Assembly: GCA_900772575.1 (NCBI GenBank)
Contig: CAAHEN010000077.1
Location: forward strand, 1 to 19,204
Direction: 5' to 3'
Source of the DNA: Bacteroidaceae bacterium
GTDB taxonomy: Bacteria > Bacteroidota > Bacteroidia > Bacteroidales > Bacteroidaceae
Length of the DNA: 19,204 nt
The notes under the pieces are model-generated. The model was given only the letters and a program-made list of their open reading frames with translations, was not told the origin of the DNA and made no database searches. Numbering within the stretch: position 1 is the stretch's first letter; each line of letters starts with the position of its first letter. Made by a program: the position numbers and the translations under genes. Of the stretch, positions 1 through 8,090 are shown piece after piece.

Positions 1-257
1 GGCCCGCCGACATCAGCGAGGACACCGTCAGCAGTCACCTCGCGACAGCCTTCATGCCCGACCCCGACCTGCTCATCCGCACCGGCGGGGAAGTGCGGCT
101 GAGCAACTACCTGCTCTGGCAGTGCGCCTACTCCGAGCTCTACTTCTGCGACACCTTCTGGCCCGACTTCCATGAGGCCGACTTCATGAAGGCACTGGAG
201 GTGTACAGGCACCGCGAGCGCCGGTACGGAAAGACCAGTGAGCAAATCAAACCGTGA
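1..257 (+). CDS. uppS: Isoprenyl transferase (undecaprenyl diphosphate synthase), C-terminal part
   Basis: This is the 3' end of a cis-prenyltransferase gene that begins before the window; the reading frame enters at base 3 and stops with TGA at 255–257, leaving about 84 residues. The enzyme adds isopentenyl units to farnesyl diphosphate to make the C55 lipid that carries cell-wall precursors across the inner membrane. The family C-terminal signature is plain: DPDLLIRTGGE, then RLSNYLLWQ, then AYSELYF and WPDF. In the known family the Arg residues of the RTGGE...R segment bind the diphosphate of the incoming isopentenyl diphosphate, and the Glu of SELYF helps at the dimer interface and metal site. 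It lies 47 bases before bamA on the same strand, an order common in Bacteroidales, so co-transcription is likely. The internal ATG at 54 is not a start. Identification is firm; the N-terminal half cannot be assessed. Confidence 0.95.
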   Translation, partial: PADISEDTVSSHLATAFMPDPDLLIRTGGEVRLSNYLLWQCAYSELYFCDTFWPDFHEADFMKALEVYRHRERRYGKTSEQIKP

Positions 258-304
258 GCCGCCGCTGGCCGACGCACACCCCAAAGACAGTAACACCACA
301 ACCG

Positions 305-2932
305 ATGAAATATATCAGTAGATTATTCCTGCTAGCCGCTGTGACCATCATGACGGCCTCGCGCCTCGGGGCGCAAACCAATGTGCCCGTACAGGTGAAG
401 CCCGACATCTCTTACAGCCAGGACCGCACACGCTACATTCTGGGCGGACTGGCTATCGACGGGGGCAAGGGCTTCGACGAGGACCTCCTGCTCAGCATCT
501 CTGGACTGACCGTAGGCGAGGTCTACGACGTGCCCGGCGAGGACATCAGCGAGGCCGTGCGACGCTACATGAAGCAGAAGCTCTTCTCCAACGTGCGCAT
601 TGAGGCCGACAGCATCGTAGGCAGCAAAATCTATCTGCACATCTACCTGACCCCGCAGCCCCGCATCTCCAGCATCAACTACACGGGCGTCAAGAAGTCA
701 GAACGCGAGGAGATAGAGAAGCGACTCGGTCTGCAGGTGGGCAACCAGATTACCCCCGACATGACCGACCGCGCCAAGATATACATCAAGCGATACTTCG
801 ACGAGAAGGGCTTCAAGAACGCGAAGGTCGACATCGTGCAGCGCGACGACGTCACGGGCGACAACCGCGTCATGCTCGACATCGATATCGTCAAGAACGA
901 GAAGATCAAGGTGCACCGCATCTACATCACCGGCGTCGACCCCAAGCAGGCGGGCAAGCTCAAGCGCGCCATGAAGAAGACGCACGAGAAAACACTCGTC
1001 AACTTCTTCCGCTCCAAGAAATTCATCCCCGAAAAATATGCGGAGGACAAGGGCTACCTCGTCGACAAGATGAACTCGTGGGGCTACCGCGACGCCCTTG
1101 TCGAGCGCGACAGCATCGTCGCCCTCGACGAAGGCCACGTCGACGTGTACATCGACATGTACCAAGGCCAGAAATACTACCTGCGCAATGTGGAGTGGGT
1201 CGGCAATAAGGTCTACAGTTCCGACTTCCTGCAAAACGTGCTCCGCATGAAGAAGGGTGACGTCTACGACCAGGCCCTTCTCAACAAGCGCCTGCACGAG
1301 GACGAGGACGCCATCGGCAATCTCTACTACAACAACGGCTACGTCTTCTACAACCTCGATCCCGTGGAGGTCAACATCGTCGGCGACTCCATCGACCTGG
1401 AGATGCGCATTGAGGAGAACAACCAGGCCACCTTCAACCACGTGCGCATATCCGGCAACGACCGCGTCTACGAGAACGTGATCCGCCGCGAGCTCCGCAC
1501 CAAGCCGGGCGACCTCTTCTCCATGGACGCCATCAAGCGCTCGGTCATGGAACTCTCCAACATGAACCAGTTTGACCCCGAGGCCCTCTCGGCGCAACTC
1601 TCCAAAAATATCAAGCCCGACCCCACGACGGGTACCGTAGACATCACTTACCCGCTCGTGACCAAGGGCGGCGACCAGGTGGAGCTCTCGGCCGGCTGGG
1701 GCCAGACGGGCATCGTCGGCCGTGTCGGCCTGAAGTTCACCAACTTCTCGATGCAGAACCTCTTCCGCCGCGGCTCCAAGCGCGCCGGCTTCATTCCGCA
1801 AGGCGACGGCCAGACCCTCTCCATCAGCGGCCAGACCAACGGCACGTACTACCAGAGCTACGCCCTCTCGTTCCTCGACCCGTGGTTCGGCGGCAAGCGC
1901 CCGACGCAGTTCTCCTTCTCCGTCCAATACTCGAAGCAGAGCGACGTCAACTCCAGCTACTACAGTGACTATAGCAATATCTACAACTATTACTATGGCA
2001 TGGGCTCGAACAGCAACTACTACAACTACAGCAACTATTATGACCCCGACAAGTATGTGAAAATCTTCGGCGTCTCCGTGGGTCTCGGCAAGCGCCTGCG
2101 CTGGCCCGACGACTACTTCACCTTCATGGCCGAGCTGGCCTACACGCGCTACATGCTCAAGTCGTGGCAGTACTTCCTTATCACCGACGGCAACTGCAAC
2201 AACATCAACCTCTCGTTCACACTCAGCCGCTCGTCGACGGACCATCCCTTCTACCCGCGCCGCGGCTCTGAGTTCTCGGCCAGCGTCACCCTGACACCGC
2301 CCTACTCACTCTGGGACGGCAAGGACTACAAGAATCTGGCCAACAACTACAACAGTGCCGCCTACCAGCGCGAGGCCCAAGAGAAATACCGCTGGATCGA
2401 GTACCACAAGTGGAAGGTCAAGTTCCGCACGTTCACCTCGCTGATGGGCATCGTGAAGGCCCCCGTGCTGATGACCCGCGCTGAGTTCGGCATTCTGGGC
2501 GCCTACAACCGCCACAAAAAGTCGCCCTTCGAGACCTACTACGTCGGCGGCGACGGCATGTCGGGCTACACCACCGGCTATGCCACAGAGACCATCGGCC
2601 TGCGCGGCTACGACAACGGCTCGCTGGCCGGCAACAACAGCAGCAACGCCTATGCCTACAGCCGCATGACCCTCGAACTGCGCTACCCGCTCATGCTCGA
2701 GACGTCGACCAGCCTCTACGCACTGGCCTTCATCGAGGGCGGTAACGCCTGGACCCACGTCAAGGACTTCAACCCCTTCAACATGAAGCGCTCCGCAGGC
2801 TTCGGCGTCCGCATCCTCCTCCCGATGGTCGGCCTCATGGGCATCGACTGGGCCTACGGCTTCCAGAAGACCATCAACGGCGTCAACGCCGGCGGCTCAC
2901 AGTTCCACTTCATCATCGGCCAGGAGTTCTGA
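305..2932 (+). CDS. bamA: BamA, outer membrane protein assembly factor (Omp85 family)
   Basis: BamA is the Omp85 insertase that folds beta-barrel proteins into the outer membrane. The chosen ATG at 305 gives 875 residues and begins with a good signal peptide (MKYISRLFLLAAVTIM, cleavage near LGAQ). An upstream in-frame GTG at 254 overlaps the uppS stop and would bury the signal, so it is not favoured. Residues roughly 30–430 are serial POTRA domains, seen as repeated segments such as NYTGVKKSEREEIEKRLGL and WVGNKVYSSDFLQNVLRMKKGD. Residues about 460–875 form the C-terminal barrel. The conserved loop-6 motif is present as LRGY (Arg about 767), and the protein ends in HFIIGQEF, with the terminal aromatic residue expected of an outer-membrane barrel. 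An unusual Tyr/Asn/Ser-rich insertion lies at about residues 550–584. The gene sits between uppS and two Skp-like chaperone genes, which act on the same substrates in the periplasm. Confidence 0.95.
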   Translation: MKYISRLFLLAAVTIMTASRLGAQTNVPVQVKPDISYSQDRTRYILGGLAIDGGKGFDEDLLLSISGLTVGEVYDVPGEDISEAVRRYMKQKLFSNVRIEADSIVGSKIYLHIYLTPQPRISSINYTGVKKSEREEIEKRLGLQVGNQITPDMTDRAKIYIKRYFDEKGFKNAKVDIVQRDDVTGDNRVMLDIDIVKNEKIKVHRIYITGVDPKQAGKLKRAMKKTHEKTLVNFFRSKKFIPEKYAEDKGYLVDKMNSWGYRDALVERDSIVALDEGHVDVYIDMYQGQKYYLRNVEWVGNKVYSSDFLQNVLRMKKGDVYDQALLNKRLHEDEDAIGNLYYNNGYVFYNLDPVEVNIVGDSIDLEMRIEENNQATFNHVRISGNDRVYENVIRRELRTKPGDLFSMDAIKRSVMELSNMNQFDPEALSAQLSKNIKPDPTTGTVDITYPLVTKGGDQVELSAGWGQTGIVGRVGLKFTNFSMQNLFRRGSKRAGFIPQGDGQTLSISGQTNGTYYQSYALSFLDPWFGGKRPTQFSFSVQYSKQSDVNSSYYSDYSNIYNYYYGMGSNSNYYNYSNYYDPDKYVKIFGVSVGLGKRLRWPDDYFTFMAELAYTRYMLKSWQYFLITDGNCNNINLSFTLSRSSTDHPFYPRRGSEFSASVTLTPPYSLWDGKDYKNLANNYNSAAYQREAQEKYRWIEYHKWKVKFRTFTSLMGIVKAPVLMTRAEFGILGAYNRHKKSPFETYYVGGDGMSGYTTGYATETIGLRGYDNGSLAGNNSSNAYAYSRMTLELRYPLMLETSTSLYALAFIEGGNAWTHVKDFNPFNMKRSAGFGVRILLPMVGLMGIDWAYGFQKTINGVNAGGSQFHFIIGQEF

Positions 2933-2994
2933 GCCTGCGCCACGCCGGCCAGACCCGCCACATACCATTCACCAATCCACACAACAGCAACGTC

Positions 2995-3513
2995 ATGAAA
3001 AGAATCATCGTCTTGCTCCTCGCCATCGGCGGTCTCGCCCTCGGCGCACAGGCACAGAAGTTTGCCCTCATCGACATGGAATATGTCATGAGCAACATAC
3101 CCGCCTACGAACGGGCCAACGAACAGCTCAACCAGGTCTCCAAGAAATGGCAGGCCGAGGTCGAGGCCCTCGACAACCAGGCCAAGACCCTCTACAAGAA
3201 CTACCAGAACGAGGCCGTCTTCCTGAGCGAGGCCCAGAAGAAGGAGCGCGAGCAGGCCATCGTCGACAAAGAGAAGGAGGCCGCAGAGCTCAAGAAGAAG
3301 TACTTCGGCCCCGAGGGCGAGCTCTACAAGAAGCGCATATCACTCGTACAGCCCATACAGGACGAGGTCTACAACGCCGTCAAGGGCATAGCCCAGACGC
3401 GCGGCTTCCAACTCATACTCGACCGCGCCTCCGAGAGCGCCGGTATCATCTTCGCCTCACCGTCCATCGACATCAGCAACGAGGTGCTGGCCAAGTTGGG
3501 CTATTCCAACTGA
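2995..3513 (+). CDS. OmpH/Skp family periplasmic chaperone, copy 1
   Basis: The product is a 172-residue OmpH/Skp-type protein. Skp proteins are trimeric periplasmic chaperones that hold unfolded outer-membrane proteins on the way to BamA. The ATG at 2995 starts a clear signal peptide (MKRIIVLLLAIGGLALGAQA, then QKFALID). After the short conserved strand and YVMSNIP comes a long charged, helix-forming region rich in Lys, Glu and Gln (about residues 45–110), matching the coiled-coil tentacle. The C-terminal part, ending ILDRASESAGIIFASPSIDI and a short tail, closes the body strand typical of the family. It begins 62 bases after bamA, so it is probably transcribed with it. It is the shorter of two tandem paralogues and lacks the Pro/Thr/Ala tail of the second. 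Its last codons overlap the promoter assigned to the second copy. The Skp designation is by family; no experimental symbol is certain. Confidence 0.9.
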   Translation: MKRIIVLLLAIGGLALGAQAQKFALIDMEYVMSNIPAYERANEQLNQVSKKWQAEVEALDNQAKTLYKNYQNEAVFLSEAQKKEREQAIVDKEKEAAELKKKYFGPEGELYKKRISLVQPIQDEVYNAVKGIAQTRGFQLILDRASESAGIIFASPSIDISNEVLAKLGYSN

Positions 3514-3527
3514 ATTGTGTAACTTTG
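3496..3527 (+). promoter_or_regulatory. Bacteroidetes-type promoter for the second OmpH/Skp gene
   Basis: TTG at 3496–3498 and TAACTTTG at 3520–3527 are separated by 21 bases. This is the spacing and the exact -7 consensus (TAnnTTTG) of the Bacteroidetes primary sigma factor. The -33 element lies in the last codons of the upstream gene, and the -7 box begins six bases after its stop codon. Predicted transcription starts near 3533, leaving an untranslated leader of about 65 bases before the ATG at 3601. Basis: sequence match to a known consensus. Confidence 0.75.
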
Positions 3528-3600
3528 CAGCCGCCATGTGTCCGATGTCCGGCCACTACGGCGCGTCTGACGTGCGAAATAAACAAAATCCAATATACCA

Positions 3601-4185
3601 ATGATTAAGAAAATCCTTATGCTGCTGCTCTGCGCAGCGCCGCTGAGCCTCGCCGCTCAGAAGTTCGCTCACTTCGACTACACCTCAATCATGCAGTCCA
3701 TGCCCGAGACCAAGAAGGCCATGGCTGAGCTTGAGACCATGAGCAAGCAGTTCACTGACGAGCTCCAGGCCATGGAGAAAGAGATTCAGGCCAAGATGGA
3801 CAAGTACCAGAGCGAGGTCAACGACAAGACACCTGAGAACATCCGCAACCGCCGCGCCCAGGAAATCAACGACCTGCAGCAGCGCTACCAGCAGGCCAGC
3901 GAGGACGACCAGAAGACCTTCAACGACGCCCGCACCACCAAGATGCAGCCCATCATGCAGAAGGTCATGGACGCTGTCAACAGCGTGGCCAAGGAAGGCA
4001 ACTACGTCTATGTCGTCGACAAGACCGCCAGCCAGACTGCCGGCATCGTCATCAACGAGGCCCTCAGCGAGGACGTCACCAAGAAGGTGATGGACAAGCT
4101 CGGCCTGAAGACGCTCGACACGACGCCGGCCACGACGCCCGCCACACCGGCTGCGGCCCCGGCCACGGCTCCGGTCACTAAGTGA
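3601..4185 (+). CDS. OmpH/Skp family periplasmic chaperone, copy 2 with Thr/Pro/Ala tail
   Basis: A second 194-residue OmpH/Skp-type protein follows copy 1 in the same direction. Its signal peptide is MIKKILMLLLCAAPLSLAA, with QKFAHFD as the likely mature start. The YTSIMQSMPETKKAM segment corresponds to YVMSNIPAYERAN of copy 1, so the two are paralogues. A long Glu/Lys/Gln-rich helical stretch (about residues 40–110) predicts the coiled-coil arms. The body strand returns at YVYVVDKTASQTAGIV. The last roughly 20 residues are a low-complexity Thr/Pro/Ala tail (TTPATTPATPAAAPATAPVT), absent from copy 1. The gene has its own TAnnTTTG promoter and a strong terminator about 80 bases after the stop, so it can be made independently of bamA. 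In many Bacteroidales this gene pair is followed by murI; here it is not. Role as a chaperone for outer-membrane proteins is by family. Confidence 0.9.
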   Translation: MIKKILMLLLCAAPLSLAAQKFAHFDYTSIMQSMPETKKAMAELETMSKQFTDELQAMEKEIQAKMDKYQSEVNDKTPENIRNRRAQEINDLQQRYQQASEDDQKTFNDARTTKMQPIMQKVMDAVNSVAKEGNYVYVVDKTASQTAGIVINEALSEDVTKKVMDKLGLKTLDTTPATTPATPAAAPATAPVTK

Positions 4186-4263
4186 CCCCACCCAAGCGGG
4201 CTCTCCCATAGGGGGGCTAGCGACACCTAACCCTCGACCGCAACAGCGCTCCGCGCACATGAT

Positions 4264-4305
4264 AAGGAATTGACCGGCGAAGCACATCGCCGGTCAATTC
4301 CTTTT
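4264..4305 (+). terminator. Rho-independent terminator after the uppS–bamA–skp block
   Basis: A perfect 17-bp inverted repeat (4264–4280 and 4287–4303) surrounds a 6-base loop, AGCACA. The right arm ends in CCTTTT, giving a short U-tract. The stem is stable (core GACCGGCGA). It lies 79 bases after the second OmpH stop and 109 bases before the next start, marking the end of the envelope-assembly transcript. Confidence 0.9.
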
Positions 4306-4413
4306 GTGCCCGCTGCCCGCATGTGGGTGCCGTGTCCCAGACAGTCCGCTCGGTGGGGCCACCGCCCCGCCTCTCGCAATGACAAGGAATCGATTTCCAA
4401 AGACTAGAAGCTG

Positions 4414-5724
4414 ATGAACCACAACCGTTGTTTACTGACAGCCATACTGGCCGTCACCGTGGCGCTCAGTGCTTCGGCAGGGCTCCGTCGCCCTGCATCG
4501 GGGCACATGCCCATAGCGCCAGCCGTGAACGACACCGTCGCCCCCGACACCCTGCCCGACATGCCGCCGTCGGCGGAAGGCGCCATCGTACCGACCGTCT
4601 CGGCCGTCCCCAACGACTCGGCCACGGCGGCCATCGTGCGCCGCCTGCATGCCCTGACCGAGAACACACTGTTCGACCGCACGCAGCTGGGCCTGTACGT
4701 CTATGACCTGACGGCCGACGCCCCCGTCTTCGCCCAAGGCGAGCACCAGCAGCTACGCCCGGCTTCGTGCCAGAAAATCCTCACGGCCGTGACCGCCCTC
4801 AGCCGTCTCGGCACCGACTACAAGTACAGCACACGCCTCTACACCGACGGCAGCGTCAGCGACAGCGTGTTGCACGGCGACGTCTACCTGCGCGGCGGTT
4901 TCGACCCGCTGCTCGACGCCAGCGACCTCGCGGCATTGGCCGACGACCTCGCGGCGCGGGGCATCGGCCGCATCGATGGCCGCCTCTGTTTCGACCGCAC
5001 GCTCAAGGACACGGCAACCATGGGCTGGGGCTGGTGCTGGGACGACGACACCACTCCGCTGACGCCCTTGCTCTATGAGGCCAAGCCCGGACTGGAGCAC
5101 CACTTCGCCAGTGCGCTCCGCGAGGCCGGCATCTCCTGTGCCGACGCCTATGCCTACGAGCCCGTCGGGCGGGGAGCGGAACTCGTTGCCGAGCGCACGC
5201 ACACCATAGACCAGATACTCCTCCCCATGATGAAGGAGAGCGACAATCTCTTTGCCGAGTCGCTCTTCTACCAACTCGCGGCCCGATCTGGCCGTGCCTA
5301 CGCCGGGCGGAAGCGCGCCGCGCGGCAGGTGGCCCAGCTACTGGCAGACAGCGGCGTCAGCAGCGACAGTTACCAGATAGCCGACGGCAGCGGCCTCTCG
5401 CTCTACAACTACCTGACGCCTGCCATTCTGGTCAGCGTGCTCCGCCATGCCTACCGCGACGAAGCTGTCTACCGCCACCTGCTCCCGGCGCTCCCCGTTG
5501 CGGGTGAGGATGGCACCTTGCGCCGCCGCATGGCCACGGGAGCTGCGCGCGGCAACGTCCACGCCAAGACTGGGACGGTCGAGGGCGTCAGTACGCTGGC
5601 CGGCTACTGCACCGCCGCAAACGGCCACGTGCTTTGTTTCGCCATCATGAACCAAGGCGTGCGCCACGCCGCTACGGGGCGCAACTTCCAAGACCGTGTC
5701 TGCCGCGCCTTGGTGGGTGACTGA
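4414..5724 (+). CDS. dacB: D-alanyl-D-alanine carboxypeptidase/endopeptidase, PBP4 type (peptidase S13)
   Basis: The 436-residue product is a class C penicillin-binding protein that trims or cleaves cross-linked peptides of peptidoglycan in the periplasm. The signal peptide is MNHNRCLLTAILAVTVALSA. All three active-site motifs are visible: SxxK as SCQK at 118–121 (nucleophile Ser118), SxN as SDN at 276–278, and KTG at 385–387. The distance from SDN to KTG (109 residues) matches E. coli PBP4 (about 111). The distance from SxxK to SxN is only 158, against about 244 in E. coli, so the accessory domains inserted between them are reduced; the GDVYLRGGFDPLL part of one remains. A Thr/Pro/Ala-rich stretch at about 30–65 likely links signal and catalytic domain. 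It follows a terminator, so it is probably a separate unit, although no clear TAnnTTTG promoter is visible. The dacB symbol is by family; substrate preference is not readable. Confidence 0.9.
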   Translation: MNHNRCLLTAILAVTVALSASAGLRRPASGHMPIAPAVNDTVAPDTLPDMPPSAEGAIVPTVSAVPNDSATAAIVRRLHALTENTLFDRTQLGLYVYDLTADAPVFAQGEHQQLRPASCQKILTAVTALSRLGTDYKYSTRLYTDGSVSDSVLHGDVYLRGGFDPLLDASDLAALADDLAARGIGRIDGRLCFDRTLKDTATMGWGWCWDDDTTPLTPLLYEAKPGLEHHFASALREAGISCADAYAYEPVGRGAELVAERTHTIDQILLPMMKESDNLFAESLFYQLAARSGRAYAGRKRAARQVAQLLADSGVSSDSYQIADGSGLSLYNYLTPAILVSVLRHAYRDEAVYRHLLPALPVAGEDGTLRRRMATGAARGNVHAKTGTVEGVSTLAGYCTAANGHVLCFAIMNQGVRHAATGRNFQDRVCRALVGD

Positions 5725-5760
5725 ACCGACGGTCACAGGCCTGCACAGCCCGTAAAGACA

Positions 5761-5800
5761 GCGCCACGCCGGAGCTCACCATGAGCATCCGGCGTGGCGC
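5761..5800. terminator. Hairpin between convergent genes, possible bidirectional terminator
   Basis: A 13-bp perfect stem (GCGCCACGCCGGA at 5761–5773 with its complement at 5788–5800) encloses a second short stem (GCTCA/TGAGC) with a 3-base loop and one unpaired A. It sits between the convergent dacB and alpha-galactosidase genes, where one hairpin can serve both. The flanking T-tracts are weak on both strands (GTTCTG on plus; TGTCTTTA on minus), so termination efficiency is uncertain. Confidence 0.6.
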
Positions 5801-5852
5801 CGTTCTGTATCAAGCCTGTGGCTGTAACACCGCAGGCCTCGCGAATGTCATT

Positions 5853-8015
5853 TCATTCCAGCAATAGCACACGGCTGGCGAAGTTGCCGCCGTAGGGCAG
5901 CTCGAGCCCGTTCTCCATCAGGAAACGACCCGTGAACGACTTGCCCTCGAAACTGAGCTGGCTGTTGCCGGCGCGGTCGAGCTCGGTGACGCGGTAGCTG
6001 CGGTCAGGGTCGAGCCCGGCGAAGGTGACGCGGGGAAGATGGTCGTTGACAAAGTGGCGCAGCTTCCACCAAAAGAAGACGGCCCTGCCCTTGTCGGGAC
6101 TGACGTACATGAGCGAGGCGACACCCTTGTCGTCATAGGGCGAGAGCAGGCGGTAGATGTCGCCGAACTGGATAACGGGGCGCACGCGCTTGTAGTCCGC
6201 GATGGCGCGGCGGCACTGCTCCTTCTCGGCGTCGGTCATGTTCTTGGGCTGGATCTCCATGCCAAGACGACCGCTCATGGCCACATCGGCGCGGAACTTG
6301 AGGGGAATGACGCGTCCCGTCTGGTGGTTGGGGGCGGCACTGATGTGCGAGGCCATGGCAATGGCGGGGAAGAAATAGCTCGTGCCCCACTGCATGTAGA
6401 TGCGCTGGAGGGCGTCGGTATTGTCGCTGACCCAGAACTCGTCGAACCATGGCAGCAGGCCCCAGTTGGCGCGTCCGCCGCCGGAGGCGCAGGCCTGGAT
6501 GGTGACGTCGGGGAACTTGGCACGAATGCGCTCACACACCTTGGCCAGACTGCGGTGGTATTCAATCAAGAGGTGGCTCTGGCGGTCGGCGGGCAGATAC
6601 TGCGAGCCGTGGATGGGGATGCTCATGTTGGCGTCCCACTTGATATAATCGATCGCAGGATACTTGGTCAGCAGGTCGTCGAAGACGCCGAAAGCAAAGT
6701 CCTGCACCTTCGGATTGGAGAAGTCGAGCACGAGCTGCGTGCCGCCGCGACCGAAGTTGAGCTCGCGGTTCGTCGCCTTGATGACCCAGTCGGGATGCTT
6801 CTCGAAGAGCTCACTGGGCTTGTTGGTCATCTCGGGTTCCACCCAGATGCCGAAGCTGATGTTGTGCTTCTTGGCGTCGGCAAGCAAGCCCTCAATGCCG
6901 CCGGGCAACTTTTTCTTGTCGACCACCCAGTCGCCGAGCGACGACTTGTCGCCAACGCGCTGGTACTTGTCGCCAAACCAGCCGTCGTCCATGACGAAGA
7001 GTTCCCCGCCCATCGCGGCGATGTCGCCCATCATCTGGTCCATGACGTCCTGCTTGACGCCGAAGTAGACGCCCTCCCAGGAGTTGAGCAGGATCTTGCG
7101 CTCGCGGTCACCGTGGGCCAGCATGTATTTGCGCCCCCAGCGGTGGAAGTTGCGGCTGGCGCCGCTGAGTCCCTCGCCGCTGTAGGTCAGGGCCAGGCGG
7201 GGCGTGGTGAAGGTCTCGCCGCGACGTAGGTGATAGGCCGAATTGTCCTCGTCGATGCCGGCCAGGAGGGTGTGGTAGTCACCGGCGTCGGTGACGATGC
7301 GCAAGCGGTAGTTGCCCGAATAGCAGAGGGCGGCACCGATGACGCGCCCGGTGTTCTCTGCCGGCCTGCCATCGAGCGAGAGCATCACCTCGGCGTGCGA
7401 CGTGTGGGAATTGCGCACACCGTCCTTGTTGTCGATGACCTTGATGCCCGGCGTGAGGGCCTCGGTGCAGAGGCGCCCCTCGTTGCCCCACGAGCCGTAG
7501 AGCGATGACACCCAGACGTCGCCACGGCGGACAGGGAGCGTGGCGGAGGCGTACTGCGTCAGCAAGATGTCCTTCTTCTCCTGATGGCGGATGTCGCTCC
7601 ACGTCTCGATCATATCGACATCGGCATAGGCCTTGTAGTGGACGTCGACCTCAAGCGGATAGACCTTGTCTTTCAGCGTGACGGTCAGCGTGGTGGCACC
7701 GTCGGCGGTCTCGGTCTTGACGCCAGCCACCTTGAGGTCGGTCGTCATGTTGCCGTCGGCATGCGTCAGAGCCAGCGCCACCTCGCCGTTTGGCCAGTAG
7801 CCATAAGCGGGATAAGCGTCGCCGTAGCAGTTGCGCACGATGCCGATTTCGCTGAGGTCGGCCGCCGACAGGCGCGCGCCGTAATAGACGTAGGAGAGCG
7901 TGCCGCCGGAGGGAGCACTGACAACGAGCGACGTGCCCGGCGTCTTGACCTCATAGTTTTGCGCACAGACCGGCAACGCGGCCGCAAACATGAGGGGGAG
8001 GAACTTCTTGTGCAT
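5853..8015 (-). CDS. Alpha-galactosidase, glycoside hydrolase family 36, exported
   Basis: The 720-residue product hydrolyses terminal alpha-1,6-linked galactose, as in raffinose, melibiose or galactomannan side chains. The start MHKKFLPLMFAAALPVCAQN is a signal peptide, so the enzyme is expected in the periplasm or at the cell surface. If the Cys at 17 were a lipid anchor the box would be imperfect, so cleavage by signal peptidase I is likelier. The N-terminal beta-sandwich covers about residues 20–300, followed by the (beta/alpha)8 catalytic barrel with the GH36 sequence VMDDGWFGD at 341–349. The nucleophile is Asp461 in YIKWDANMS and the acid/base is Asp531 in SDNTDALQR. Their spacing of 70 residues matches characterised GH36 enzymes. 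A small C-terminal beta domain closes the protein. No SusC/SusD, sugar regulator or second glycosidase lies beside it, so it is not part of a visible polysaccharide locus. It is transcribed convergently with dacB and divergently from uvrA. Confidence 0.93.
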   Translation of the reverse strand: MHKKFLPLMFAAALPVCAQNYEVKTPGTSLVVSAPSGGTLSYVYYGARLSAADLSEIGIVRNCYGDAYPAYGYWPNGEVALALTHADGNMTTDLKVAGVKTETADGATTLTVTLKDKVYPLEVDVHYKAYADVDMIETWSDIRHQEKKDILLTQYASATLPVRRGDVWVSSLYGSWGNEGRLCTEALTPGIKVIDNKDGVRNSHTSHAEVMLSLDGRPAENTGRVIGAALCYSGNYRLRIVTDAGDYHTLLAGIDEDNSAYHLRRGETFTTPRLALTYSGEGLSGASRNFHRWGRKYMLAHGDRERKILLNSWEGVYFGVKQDVMDQMMGDIAAMGGELFVMDDGWFGDKYQRVGDKSSLGDWVVDKKKLPGGIEGLLADAKKHNISFGIWVEPEMTNKPSELFEKHPDWVIKATNRELNFGRGGTQLVLDFSNPKVQDFAFGVFDDLLTKYPAIDYIKWDANMSIPIHGSQYLPADRQSHLLIEYHRSLAKVCERIRAKFPDVTIQACASGGGRANWGLLPWFDEFWVSDNTDALQRIYMQWGTSYFFPAIAMASHISAAPNHQTGRVIPLKFRADVAMSGRLGMEIQPKNMTDAEKEQCRRAIADYKRVRPVIQFGDIYRLLSPYDDKGVASLMYVSPDKGRAVFFWWKLRHFVNDHLPRVTFAGLDPDRSYRVTELDRAGNSQLSFEGKSFTGRFLMENGLELPYGGNFASRVLLLE

Positions 8016-8090
8016 GTTTTTTTATGGGATAATAATTTGGTTGGTGTGAGAGATTAGGCACAGACTTGGACAGAGGCGCGAAAATCCGAT

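Noticed and set aside
254..304. GTG at 254 as start of bamA
   Set aside because: It overlaps the uppS stop and adds a Pro/Thr/Arg-rich stretch ahead of a clean signal peptide beginning at 305.
698..2245. Open frame of 515 codons antisense to bamA
   Set aside because: It mirrors the codon pattern of GC-rich bamA, is rich in Val/Ala/Asp/Glu repeats, and has no domain or plausible start context.
4201..4220. CTCTCCCATAGGGGGGCTAG as a terminator or repeat
   Set aside because: The stem is only about six pairs with wobbles and no T-tract; the strong hairpin at 4264 is the better terminator. It may be a dispersed repeat, but no second copy is in the window.
6039..7229. Open frame of 396 codons antisense to the alpha-galactosidase gene
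   Set aside because: The opposite strand encodes a complete GH36 enzyme with catalytic residues in place; the frame is a GC-bias shadow without recognisable motifs.
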